From: Pseudoalteromonas phenolica
Lineage (GTDB): Bacteria; Pseudomonadota; Gammaproteobacteria; Enterobacterales; Alteromonadaceae
NCBI RefSeq assembly: GCF_001444405.1
Contig: NZ_CP013187.1
Location: 2,666,001-2,730,000, forward strand
Length of the DNA: 64,000 nucleotides
Direction of reading: 5' to 3'
Notes under the pieces: generated by a model
Databases searched by the model: none
Seen by the model: only the letters and a program-made list of their open reading frames with translations
Told to the model about the DNA's origin: nothing
Program-made: the position numbers and the translations under genes
Part shown: positions 9,340-18,039 of the stretch, piece by piece
How positions within the stretch are numbered: the stretch's first letter is position 1
Layout: every line of letters begins with the position of its first letter

Positions 9340-9380
9340 AAGGTCGCGCCTTTACGTTTTACCAGCTGAGTTATACTCGC
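9340..9380 (-). pseudogene. Decayed 5' half of tRNA-Gly (remnant 3)
   Basis: The least decayed of the three halves: acceptor strand GCGAGTATAACTCAGCTGGT is nearly intact, then it diverges in the anticodon stem. No T-arm. Confidence 0.78.
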
Positions 9381-9401
9381 ATCAATTGATTCTAAAACCA
9401 A

Positions 9402-9488
9402 TGGTGCCCGGGGCCGGACTTGAACCGGCACGTCATTACTGACGAGGGATTTTAAATCCCTTGTGTCTACCAATTCCACCACCCGGGC
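9402..9488 (-). tRNA. tRNA-Leu (UAA), copy 3
   Basis: Same sequence as copies 1 and 2; anticodon TAA, CCA encoded. Confidence 0.95.
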
Positions 9489-9522
9489 ATCGGGCTGCTT
9501 ACGCATGTGGAGTGTTGAGAAA

Positions 9523-9596
9523 TGGAGGCGGAACCCGGAGTCGAACCGAGGTAGACGGATTTGCAATCCGCTGCATGGCCACTCTGCCATTCCGCC
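9523..9596 (-). tRNA. tRNA-Cys (GCA), copy 2
   Basis: Same sequence as copy 1; anticodon GCA, CCA encoded. Confidence 0.95.
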
Positions 9597-9610
9597 GACG
9601 TATAAAAGAT

Positions 9611-9686
9611 TGGAGCGAGTAACGAGGTTCGAACTCGTGACCTCGACCTTGGCAAGGTCGCGCTCTACCAGCTGAGCTATACTCGC
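9611..9686 (-). tRNA. tRNA-Gly (GCC), copy 6 (first in transcription order)
   Basis: Full cloverleaf sequence, anticodon GCC, CCA encoded. It begins the Gly-Cys-Leu order known downstream of pgsA in E. coli (glyW-cysT-leuZ). Confidence 0.95.
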
Positions 9687-9755
9687 ATTCCAAAGTAAGT
9701 CATTTACTCACTTCTTTTATCGTTTTGAGGCATACTGCCCTCTCAACACGGACGC

Positions 9756-9783
9756 ATTCTACAGATCTTTAATAATGCGTCAA
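9756..9783 (-). promoter_or_regulatory. Probable stable-RNA promoter of the tRNA array
   Basis: On the minus strand: TTGACG (9783-9778), 16-base spacer, TAGAAT (9761-9756), then the GC-rich discriminator GCGTCCG. An A/T-rich run precedes the -35. This layout is typical of growth-rate-controlled tRNA promoters. Confidence 0.75.
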
Positions 9784-9854
9784 TATAAAAAATGAATGTT
9801 TTTAATCGTTTGCTCAATTTTTATCTAAACTGCTGCCTATATAGCCGTAAAATA

Positions 9855-10400
9855 TCAAGATTTAATCAATTCAGACTTTGCCGCATTCAAATATGCCAAC
9901 ATTGACGTCACAGTTAATAGTGTTGCAATTGCCAAAAGGGCATAACTTAACATGGTCATCCAAGGCGCATACTGCCAAATCAAACCAATAATGGCTAACA
10001 TTTGTGCAGCAGTTTTAAACTTACCCATATTACTCACTGCTACATTGCCACGTTTGCCTTGCTCGGCCATCCACTCTCTTAGTGCTGATATCACAATTTC
10101 GCGGCTAATAATGATAAGCGCAGCCAAAGTAATAAAGATGTTTTGATAGTGGGTTGCTAAAACAACGAGAGCCACACTCACCATGACTTTATCTGCAACA
10201 GGATCTAAAAACGCTCCAAAAGGCGTTGATTGATCTAGTTTTCGTGCCAAGTAGCCATCAAGAATATCGGTTACCGATGCTAGCCAGAAAATAAAGGCGG
10301 CTGCAAAAAAAGCCCATGAATAAGGCAAATAAAACACCACTGCAAAAACAGGGATAAGTAACAATCTAAATGTTGTTAGGGTATTAGGAATATTCCACAT
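9855..10400 (-). CDS. pgsA: CDP-diacylglycerol--glycerol-3-phosphate 3-phosphatidyltransferase
   Basis: PgsA makes phosphatidylglycerol phosphate at the inner membrane, the committed step of phosphatidylglycerol and cardiolipin synthesis. At 181 residues it is the family length. It carries the CDP-alcohol phosphotransferase signature as TDILDGYLARKLDQSTPFGAFLDPVADK (split across residues ~44-72), with the DG..AR...G...D...D pattern complete. Several hydrophobic segments are visible. It lies between uvrC and the tRNA array in the conserved uvrY-uvrC-pgsA-tRNA order of gammaproteobacteria. No obvious Shine-Dalgarno precedes the ATG. Confidence 0.95.
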   Translation of the reverse strand: MWNIPNTLTTFRLLLIPVFAVVFYLPYSWAFFAAAFIFWLASVTDILDGYLARKLDQSTPFGAFLDPVADKVMVSVALVVLATHYQNIFITLAALIIISREIVISALREWMAEQGKRGNVAVSNMGKFKTAAQMLAIIGLIWQYAPWMTMLSYALLAIATLLTVTSMLAYLNAAKSELIKS

Positions 10401-10441
10401 AACTACTTTGTGTATCTTTTTTTATAGTGTTGCATGATCAA

Positions 10442-12265
10442 TTAGGCTTTGTCATGCAAATGATTAAATATCTTTTCAGCCATATCTTGGCTGATCCCTG
10501 GCACTTGATTTAACTGCGCTATAGTAGCCGATTTTACACCTTGCATACCACCTAAGTATTTTAACAAGGCTTGTCGACGTTTCTGCCCTACTCCTTCTAT
10601 TTCTTCTAACAAAGATTGAGTTCGCTGTTTTTGCCGTTTGTTTCTATGCCCTGCTATGGCAAAACGGTGTGATTCATCTCGTATATGTTGAATTAGATGT
10701 AAAGCAGGTGAATCTGAGTCAAGGTTAACCGTTCGTCTGCCACCATCTATCAATAATGTCTCTAGACCGGGTTTTCGGCTTGTGCCTTTCGCTACACCGA
10801 CTAGCAATGGCATTTTGCTATGCGGCCAATCTTCAAAAAACGCTTCTGCTTTATTAAGTTGTCCCTTACCACCATCTATAAAGATAACATCTGGGATCTT
10901 CTCTTCATCTTTCAACTTGCCATAACGTTTATTCAAAGCAAATGCCATTGCCGCATAGTCATCACCTGGTGTGATCCCTGTGACGTTATAGCGGCGATAT
11001 TCTTTATTATTTGGACCACTACCATCAAATACCACACAGGAAGCAATGGTATTTTCACCCATAGTATGGCTGATATCGAAACACTCCATACGGTTGATAT
11101 CGCTCAATTGCAATGCTTCTTTTAATAAAGCGTAGCGTTTAGTAATGGAATCTTGCGCGTTTTGTTTTACAACAATGCTGTTTAATGCATTTTTATTTGC
11201 AAGTGCGAGATATTGCGCACGTTCAGAGCGAACAGACGCCTTTAACTCTACTTTTTTATCAGCCAGTTGCGATAGCGCATTAATGAGTTCATTTTGCTCT
11301 TGCAATTCAAAAGGCAGCACGATTTCTTTCGGGATCTGACGTTGCGTGCCCGCGCCTACATAATATTGCCCAATAAATGACGTGACAATTTCGTCTTGTT
11401 GCGAGTCTTTAGGCACTTTAGGGAAGTAGGTCTTACTCCCCAGTACTTTATGGTCTCGGACCATTAATAAATGAATCGCACAAATGCCGTTTTGCTGCTG
11501 GAAACCAATAATATCTATTTCACCTAGATTACCAGCCACAAACTGCTGTTCTTGCATTTGTCTTAAAATCGCAATTTGATCTCGCACTTTTGCGGCGAGT
11601 TCAAAGTTCAAGGCCATACTGGCCTGTTCCATCTTCTCTACCAAGGCCGCAATCACTTGATGAGATTTTCCTGATAAAAACTGCTTTACCAGATCGACTT
11701 GTTCTTTATATTCATCGTCAGAAACCTTGCCAACACAAGGTGCCGCACAACGTTTTAGCTGATATTGCAAACACGGTCGGCTACGGGCACGGTAATATGC
11801 ATCTTCGCATTGGCGAACAGGGAAAATTTTTTGCATTAAGCGCAAACTTTCTGATACTGCGGCACTACTTGGGTACGGACCGAAATAATCACCTTTTTGT
11901 TTTCGGCTTCCTCGGTGAAAAGCCAACCTAGGGTGCTTATGTCCACTTAAGAAAATATAAGGGTAAGACTTATCGTCCCTTAATAAGATGTTGTATCTAG
12001 GTTGATACTGTTTTATTAGATTATTTTCTAAAAGTAGAGCTTCGGTTTCTGTATTTGTCAGCGTCACCTCTATATTAGCGATGTTACTTACCAATACTCG
12101 GGTTTTAGCGTCAGGGATGTTACTACGAAAGTAACTCGAAACGCGTTTTTTTAAATTTTTCGCCTTACCAACATAAATAACCTGATGTTGTGCATCGTAC
12201 ATACGATAAACACCAGGTTCTGTAGATAATGTTTTTAAAAAGGCTTTTGAATCAAATACTGCCAT
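10442..12265 (-). CDS. uvrC: Excinuclease ABC subunit C
   Basis: UvrC makes both incisions in nucleotide excision repair. At 607 residues it matches the family length. Domains in order: GIY-YIG nuclease at the N terminus (GVYRMYD..VIYVGKAKNLKKR, residues ~17-42), the Cys-rich region (RPCLQYQLKRCAAPC), a UVR motif near residue 205-240, the RNase H-like endonuclease domain (ECFDISHTMG, FIDGGKGQLN), and C-terminal helix-hairpin-helix repeats. It starts 9 bp after uvrY stops, so the two are co-transcribed as in E. coli. Confidence 0.97.
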   Translation of the reverse strand: MAVFDSKAFLKTLSTEPGVYRMYDAQHQVIYVGKAKNLKKRVSSYFRSNIPDAKTRVLVSNIANIEVTLTNTETEALLLENNLIKQYQPRYNILLRDDKSYPYIFLSGHKHPRLAFHRGSRKQKGDYFGPYPSSAAVSESLRLMQKIFPVRQCEDAYYRARSRPCLQYQLKRCAAPCVGKVSDDEYKEQVDLVKQFLSGKSHQVIAALVEKMEQASMALNFELAAKVRDQIAILRQMQEQQFVAGNLGEIDIIGFQQQNGICAIHLLMVRDHKVLGSKTYFPKVPKDSQQDEIVTSFIGQYYVGAGTQRQIPKEIVLPFELQEQNELINALSQLADKKVELKASVRSERAQYLALANKNALNSIVVKQNAQDSITKRYALLKEALQLSDINRMECFDISHTMGENTIASCVVFDGSGPNNKEYRRYNVTGITPGDDYAAMAFALNKRYGKLKDEEKIPDVIFIDGGKGQLNKAEAFFEDWPHSKMPLLVGVAKGTSRKPGLETLLIDGGRRTVNLDSDSPALHLIQHIRDESHRFAIAGHRNKRQKQRTQSLLEEIEGVGQKRRQALLKYLGGMQGVKSATIAQLNQVPGISQDMAEKIFNHLHDKA

Positions 12266-12274
12266 TAAAGATGA

Positions 12275-12931
12275 TTAGTTCGATGTGTCTATATCAATCA
12301 TTTTATGGCGAATGGCTAAATGTGTCAGCTCTACATCACCGCCTACATTTAGTTTTTCGAACATGCGGTAACGATAGCTGTTCACCGTTTTTGAACTCAA
12401 GTTAAGCCTGTCTGCAATATCTTGTGCTTTTTCACCCTTAGTGATCATCAACATGATTTGCAGCTCGCGCTCAGATAAAGATTGAAATGGGTTTTCATCG
12501 TTGCGACCACTAAACTGCGCAAGCGCAATTTGTTGGGCAATTTCAGGGGCAATGTATCGCTGTCCTGAGTTTACCGCACGGATGGCATTGATCATTTCGT
12601 CTGAGCCTGTACCTTTGGTCAGGTAGCCCTGTGCGCCCACTTGCATTACTTTGCTTGGGAATGGGTCTTCACAATGTACAGTTAATACAATTACCTTTAT
12701 ATCAGGATTGTATCGGCATATTTTTTTTGTCGCTTCGAGACCGCCAATCCCAGGCATATTCATGTCCATTAAAACAATATCCGGGTTATTATCGCGACAA
12801 AACTTCACCGCTTCTTCACCCGTTTTAGCTTCACCTATTACTTTAAAGCCACGAACATCATCTAGAATTCGTTTGATGCCGGTTCTTACTAGCTCATGAT
12901 CATCAACTAATAGCACATTAATCAATGGCAC
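12275..12931 (-). CDS. uvrY: Two-component response regulator UvrY/GacA (LuxR family)
   Basis: A 218-residue NarL/FixJ-type regulator. The receiver domain has the acidic pair at DDHE, phospho-acceptor Asp in DIVLMDMNMPG (~residue 54) and Lys in the GYLTKG loop. The C-terminal LuxR helix-turn-helix runs LSERELQIMLMITKGEKAQDIADRL.... In E. coli and Pseudomonas this protein is the partner of BarA/GacS and drives CsrB/RsmZ-type small RNAs; the same role is inferred here. The family and the position before uvrC support the name. Confidence 0.93.
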   Translation of the reverse strand: MPLINVLLVDDHELVRTGIKRILDDVRGFKVIGEAKTGEEAVKFCRDNNPDIVLMDMNMPGIGGLEATKKICRYNPDIKVIVLTVHCEDPFPSKVMQVGAQGYLTKGTGSDEMINAIRAVNSGQRYIAPEIAQQIALAQFSGRNDENPFQSLSERELQIMLMITKGEKAQDIADRLNLSSKTVNSYRYRMFEKLNVGGDVELTHLAIRHKMIDIDTSN

Positions 12932-13051
12932 ACCCTCACAGAAAATTTGGTAATCGCAATCACAGAAAATAGCAATTCGAGATTAACACATAATTATGTA
13001 AAAAATAACGAATAAACTTTTGTATTAGCTAAAAAACCATACTAAATAACT

Positions 13052-13085
13052 AAAAAAGACCAGAATGTTGGTTCTAGTCTTTTTA
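13052..13085 (-). terminator. Intrinsic terminator downstream of the symporter gene
   Basis: An AAAGAC-C-AGAA / TTCT-A-GTCTTT stem with flanking A and T runs, usable on either strand; it separates the symporter (ends 13111) from the uvrY promoter region. Confidence 0.7.
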
Positions 13086-13110
13086 CTTTAAGTGACTGTG
13101 TTTTATTATA

Positions 13111-14259
13111 TTATTTGCCTTGCTCTGAGAACTTATTCACCCATAATGCAATCACACCATCGCCGGTGACATTACACGCTGTACCAAAGCTATCTTGGGC
13201 TAGATAAAGTGCAATCATTAACGCAACTGCGCCTTCAGAAAAACCAAGCATTGAAGTCAATAAGCCCAGTGCTGACATCACCGCTCCTCCTGGTGCACCT
13301 GGGGCTGCGATCATGACAACACCTAACATCAAAATAAATGGCAAAATGCTTGTAATACTAGGCATCGACATTTCTGGTGACAATAACATTACTGCCATAG
13401 CACACGTTACTATTGTAATGGTTGAACCTGAAAGGTGAATGGTTGCACACAGTGGCACAGAAAAGTTGGCGACTTCCTCTTTTACGCCATTAGCTTTACT
13501 CGCTCGTAAAGAAACTGGAATAGTTGCCGCACTAGACATAGTTCCTATCGCAGTAAAGTAAGCCGGTAACATGTTTTTGACTAATTCGATTGGGCTACGC
13601 TTTAACAAAATACCCGAACCGATGAACAAAACAGATAACCACAACCAGTGCATTACTACCGCAGCAACTAAAACAATACCAAACGTGCTTAAAGTATCAG
13701 CCACTGTGCCTGCAACCGCCATTTCAGCGAATACACCCGCAATGTAAAAAGGAAGAGCAGGAATAATCACTTTCGCTAGCAAAGCATCAATGACATCACG
13801 ACCTTGATCAACTACATTCTGTAGGTCTTTCAATGCCAGTTGACTAATACCAATACCAAAAATGAATGCAGCTGCCAGTGCAGTCATTACGCCCATCAAA
13901 GGTGGGATTTCAATATTAATAAAACTCTTTAGTTCTGTGCCTTGAACAGCTTGGTAAGTTGTTGTGCCTTCAAAAAATGGAACGAAAGCGTTTACCAACA
14001 AGAAAGCTAAGGTGCCCGCTAAAATAGTAGAGCCATAAGCAAAGCCCACTGTTTTACCTAATAAATGCCCCGCTTCTTTAGGCAAACCTGCAATACCTGA
14101 GGCTATGAAAAACAAGATAATTAAAGGAATGGTAAAACTAATTAATTGACCTACAATCACTTTAAATGTGTAAAGTAGCTCTACTAGCGGTAAAGGTAGA
14201 TATGAGCCCACCACAATACCTGCGGCGATACCGGCAAGTAACTTCAAAATTAACGACAT
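13111..14259 (-). CDS. Dicarboxylate/amino acid:cation symporter (DAACS) family protein with altered substrate site
   Basis: A 382-residue polytopic protein of the GltPh/GltP fold: helical-hairpin 1 motif GTMSSAATIP, hairpin 2 APGAPGG, and the TM8 motif QDSFGTACNVTGDG. In glutamate/aspartate transporters this TM8 motif reads D..RT..NV.GD, and the Arg binds the substrate side-chain carboxylate. Here that Arg position is Gly while the cation- and amino-binding Thr, Asn and Asp are kept. The substrate is therefore probably not acidic. A good AGGGA site lies before the ATG. Monocistronic. Confidence 0.88.
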   Translation of the reverse strand: MSLILKLLAGIAAGIVVGSYLPLPLVELLYTFKVIVGQLISFTIPLIILFFIASGIAGLPKEAGHLLGKTVGFAYGSTILAGTLAFLLVNAFVPFFEGTTTYQAVQGTELKSFINIEIPPLMGVMTALAAAFIFGIGISQLALKDLQNVVDQGRDVIDALLAKVIIPALPFYIAGVFAEMAVAGTVADTLSTFGIVLVAAVVMHWLWLSVLFIGSGILLKRSPIELVKNMLPAYFTAIGTMSSAATIPVSLRASKANGVKEEVANFSVPLCATIHLSGSTITIVTCAMAVMLLSPEMSMPSITSILPFILMLGVVMIAAPGAPGGAVMSALGLLTSMLGFSEGAVALMIALYLAQDSFGTACNVTGDGVIALWVNKFSEQGK

Positions 14260-14469
14260 AAATTATCCCTGATAAAAACGATGCGCCGTTTTAACATGTT
14301 TTACAGAGAATTTGTTATAAATTCGTTATTCTTCATAAGAATTAGCATAACAGGTACACACTGAGACACTTAACTTAAAAAACGGTGCCTCTAACGATTA
14401 TGCATTGTTAACAAACTTAGAGTGCTATTTAATTTATGCTAATTTCTGGTGTTATAAATTACCGCAATA

Positions 14470-16809
14470 ATGTTAAAAACTTCTCTATCGACCATCTTTG
14501 CAGCATTACTCGCTGCTTCTAGTCAATCATTTGCCTCTGAATCACTGCCTTTTATTAACGCTACGGCTGAAATTGATGGCAAACTTGACGAAGCCGTTTG
14601 GCAACAAGCAAAAAAAATAACAATTAATAATGTTACATGGCCACAAGAAAACATTAAGAGCCCAATTGAAACAACGGCTTACGTATTCGAAAATGGTACC
14701 TCATTATTCATTGCATTCGATGCAAAAGACCCAAACCCTGAACTTATTCGCGCTTTCTATCGAGACCGTGATAGTGCTTGGAACGATGACCTTGTTGGTA
14801 TCAAAATTGACTCATTCAACAATAGCTTGAGTGCTTATCAATTATTTATTAATCCTCTTGGTGTGCAACAAGATTCTATTGAAAATGAACTAACGAAAAG
14901 CGAAAACAGCTCTTGGAATGGTATTTGGGATAGTGCTGGTACCATCCATGAGGGTGGTTATTACGTCGAAGTAGAAATTCCTTTAAGGGTTTTGAATTTT
15001 GATGACAGTATAGACACAAAAACCATGGCTATGGAGTTTTTAAGGTTCTACCCACGAGATCAACGTCTTCGTATTTCGAGTATGCAGATTGAACATGCCA
15101 ATAACTGTTGGATCTGCCAAATGCCTGAGTACACCGGCTTTGAGCAAGCAAAACAAGGCAACAACTTTGCGCTTATTCCCTCACTGGTTGCAAGTAAACA
15201 ACAAACTCGAGATATCGATGGTAATGAGACTGGTGAATGGATTGATGAAGATAATGTCGAGCCAAGCTTAGATGTAAAATGGGCTATCACCCCTGATATG
15301 ACACTTAACGCCACTCTGAATCCTGACTTTTCTCAAGTAGAAGCCGATACAGGCCAGCTCAGCGTCAACAATAGCTTTAGTTTGTTCTTTCCAGAAAAGC
15401 GTGCTTTCTTTTTAGATAATTCTGACTACTTCTCATCACATTTAAACCTGATCCATACCAGAAATATTGCTGCGCCAGATTATGGCGTGAAGTTTACCAG
15501 TAATAAGCAAGGTCACACTGTTGGTGCCTTCATCGCTAACGATGAAAAACTAAATGTAATGATCCCGGGTAACTTAGGCTCGCGCGTTGTTTCATTTGAC
15601 CAAAAAAGCGAGAACCTAGCATTAAGATACCGCTATGACTTTAACAATGTGTTATCTGTAGGAACGACAACAACGGTAAGGCAAAGCAATGATTACAGTA
15701 ACCAAGTGATTAGCTTAGACAGCAAGTATAAGCTTACAAATAACGATATTTTTAAAGCGCAAGTATTGTTTTCAGATACCGACTATACGCAAGCTTTTGT
15801 TGATGAACTGTGTAATGGTGAACAAGGCGACTGCCAAAAACCATCTCAGCCAGAATGCGAAGAAAGCTCAGACTGCGATTTAAATGAAAGCACTTTACGT
15901 GTGCTTAATGAAGTAGATACTAAAGGTATGGGCTACTTATTAAATTATGAGCATAACGAAAAGCATTGGCGTGCTTTTACCAGCTATCAGTACCGAGATA
16001 GAGGTCTACGCTCTGATTTAGGCTTTATGTCGCAAATCGACTTCAATAAGTTTTTGGCCGGTTACGAGTATCGTTGGTATGGCGATGAGAACACTTGGTG
16101 GAACCGTGCTAATTGGTACACTGATTGGGACATTACGCATAACGACAATAATGAATTATTAGAGAAAGAAGTACAAACTAACTTCTCTATTAATGGTCCA
16201 CTGCAAAGTCATATTAATACAGGTGTAGAACATAGAAAACGTACAGGCCTTAGACATAACGAAGCAAGCCTTGCCATCGACGGAAACACAGATTTGTTTA
16301 CCGAAAACAACCTCTGGACCTACATGGAAATGAAGCCGGTATCAGGTGTGTTTACCAGCCTTAATATTAGCACGGGTAATAAAGTAGACCTTGCTAACAA
16401 CCGTCTAGGAGAACAGTTCAGAGTACGCCCTGTCATTAATCTGAATTTAGGCAAGCATTTTGAACTGCGATTCAGACATACTTATCAAACATTAGAAGCA
16501 GATGGCGCAGATGTATTCACTGCCAATCTAACTGATGTACGAATGACTTATCAGTTTAATTTAAATAGCTATTTAAGATTGGCTGTGATTAAAACAGACA
16601 TTGAACGCAACCCGAGTAATTACATCGACTCAGTTGATGCCACTTATAAAGGGTTAAGCACACAGCTACTTTACTCTTATAAGTTAAACCCTCAAACTGT
16701 GTTCTTTGCTGGCTTCTCTGATAGTGGCTATCAAGATGATGAATTAGAAGAAATTACAAAGGATTCAAAGACTTTCTTTATGAAGTTTAGCTATGCTTGG
16801 TTAATGTAA
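14470..16809 (+). CDS. DUF5916 outer-membrane protein with N-terminal CBM9-like domain
   Basis: A 779-residue secreted protein. A signal peptide (cleavage near SFASES) is followed by a carbohydrate-binding family 9-like domain (about residues 25-210: DGKLDEAVWQQA, VYFENGT-type strands, NDDLVGIKIDSF). A long DUF5916 region follows that looks like an outer-membrane beta barrel (alternating aromatic strands such as RAFTSYQYRDRGLRSDLGFM and FMKFSYAW at the C terminus). FSQVEADTGQLSVNNSFSLF and FFPEKRAFF are characteristic of the family. Function unknown. Two Cys-rich acidic stretches occur around residue 455-475. Confidence 0.82.
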   Translation: MLKTSLSTIFAALLAASSQSFASESLPFINATAEIDGKLDEAVWQQAKKITINNVTWPQENIKSPIETTAYVFENGTSLFIAFDAKDPNPELIRAFYRDRDSAWNDDLVGIKIDSFNNSLSAYQLFINPLGVQQDSIENELTKSENSSWNGIWDSAGTIHEGGYYVEVEIPLRVLNFDDSIDTKTMAMEFLRFYPRDQRLRISSMQIEHANNCWICQMPEYTGFEQAKQGNNFALIPSLVASKQQTRDIDGNETGEWIDEDNVEPSLDVKWAITPDMTLNATLNPDFSQVEADTGQLSVNNSFSLFFPEKRAFFLDNSDYFSSHLNLIHTRNIAAPDYGVKFTSNKQGHTVGAFIANDEKLNVMIPGNLGSRVVSFDQKSENLALRYRYDFNNVLSVGTTTTVRQSNDYSNQVISLDSKYKLTNNDIFKAQVLFSDTDYTQAFVDELCNGEQGDCQKPSQPECEESSDCDLNESTLRVLNEVDTKGMGYLLNYEHNEKHWRAFTSYQYRDRGLRSDLGFMSQIDFNKFLAGYEYRWYGDENTWWNRANWYTDWDITHNDNNELLEKEVQTNFSINGPLQSHINTGVEHRKRTGLRHNEASLAIDGNTDLFTENNLWTYMEMKPVSGVFTSLNISTGNKVDLANNRLGEQFRVRPVINLNLGKHFELRFRHTYQTLEADGADVFTANLTDVRMTYQFNLNSYLRLAVIKTDIERNPSNYIDSVDATYKGLSTQLLYSYKLNPQTVFFAGFSDSGYQDDELEEITKDSKTFFMKFSYAWLM

Positions 16810-16950
16810 TGTAAAGCATATAAAACAAACTTTTTATACTTTTCGGCTATAAGCATATTTGATATATCTTATAGCCAATCTTTACTTCTGTTTTTGTCCG
16901 ACCTCAGTAAAGTGAACACTAATTAAATCTAGATCATGAAAGAGAACACA

Positions 16951-17919
16951 ATGTCTAAAATCTTTGCAGATAATAGCCTAACTATTGGCAATACTCCGAT
17001 CGTTAAATTAAACCGTGTAACAGGTGGTAACGTTTTCGCTAAAGTTGAAGCACGTAACCCAAGCTTCAGTGTTAAGTGTCGTATTGGCGCTTCAATGATC
17101 TGGGAAGCTGAAAAAGCAGGTACTTTAACTGAAGGCAAAGAAATCATCGAGCCAACATCTGGTAACACAGGTATCGCACTTGCGTTTGTTGCTGCATCTC
17201 GTGGTTATAAGCTAACGCTAACTATGCCAAACACAATGAGCCTTGAACGTCGTAAGCTACTTAAAGCATTAGGCGCTAATCTAGTACTGACTGAAGGCGC
17301 TAAAGGTATGAAAGGCGCTATCGAAAAAGCGAATGAGATCCTAGCAAGCGATCCAGAAAAGTATGTATTACTTCAACAATTCGAGAACCCTGCTAACCCG
17401 AAAATTCACTTCGAAACAACAGGTCCTGAAATCTTTGAAGCGATGGAAGGCAAAGTTGACTTCTTCGTTGCCGGTGTTGGTACAGGTGGTACAATTTCTG
17501 GTACTACACGCTACCTTAAACAAGAGAAAGGCCTTGATGTGAAAGCAATCGCGGTTGAGCCTGTTGATTCTCCTGTAATCACGCAAACACTTGCTGGTGA
17601 AGAAGTTAAGCCTGGTCCTCACAAAATCCAAGGTATCGGTGCAGGTTTCATCCCTGATAACCTTGATCTAGAACTTATCGATGGTACTGAGCTAGTTTCA
17701 AATGAAGATGCAATTGAAATGGCACACCAGCTAATGCGCGATGAAGGTATCCTGGTGGGTATTTCTTCAGGTGCTGCAGTTGTTGCAGCTAAACGCCTTG
17801 CTGAAAAGCCAGAAAACGCAGATAAGAACATTGTTGTTATTCTACCAAGTGCAACAGAGCGTTACCTATCAAGCCCATTATTTGCTGACCAATTCAGCGA
17901 TCAAGAGTTAGTTCAATAA
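16951..17919 (+). CDS. cysK: Cysteine synthase A (O-acetylserine sulfhydrylase)
   Basis: CysK makes L-cysteine from O-acetylserine and sulfide with PLP. It is 322 residues from the ATG at 16951 (MSKIFADNSL), preferred over the ATG at 16936 because it matches the usual CysK N terminus and follows GAAAGAGA. The PLP lysine is K42 in NPSFSVKCRIG. TSGNTG (substrate loop), GTGGTISG (phosphate cup) and the C-terminal SSGAA motif are intact. A terminator follows directly. Confidence 0.96.
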   Translation: MSKIFADNSLTIGNTPIVKLNRVTGGNVFAKVEARNPSFSVKCRIGASMIWEAEKAGTLTEGKEIIEPTSGNTGIALAFVAASRGYKLTLTMPNTMSLERRKLLKALGANLVLTEGAKGMKGAIEKANEILASDPEKYVLLQQFENPANPKIHFETTGPEIFEAMEGKVDFFVAGVGTGGTISGTTRYLKQEKGLDVKAIAVEPVDSPVITQTLAGEEVKPGPHKIQGIGAGFIPDNLDLELIDGTELVSNEDAIEMAHQLMRDEGILVGISSGAAVVAAKRLAEKPENADKNIVVILPSATERYLSSPLFADQFSDQELVQ

Positions 17920-17944
17920 TTTGAACTTTGCTTTCAAATTCAGA

Positions 17945-17976
17945 AAAGCCGACATTTGTCGGCTTTCTTTATTTTT
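17945..17976 (+). terminator. Intrinsic terminator after cysK
   Basis: Perfect AAAGCCGAC/GTCGGCTTT stem, ATTT loop, T-rich tail, 25 bases after the cysK stop. Confidence 0.9.
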
Positions 17977-18039
17977 GTCTTTACGTTTTTACCTCTCCTT
18001 TCTAAACTTATTTATAAGTTTTTTAAGACTAACATCCTC

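Noticed and set aside
8260..9693. Several short open frames with similar peptides on both strands
   Set aside because: They are translations of tRNA genes and their repeats, not proteins.
17956..18039. Upstream TTG start of the solute-binding protein
   Set aside because: The TTG lies in the loop of the cysK terminator, and the ATG at 18040 begins a normal signal peptide.
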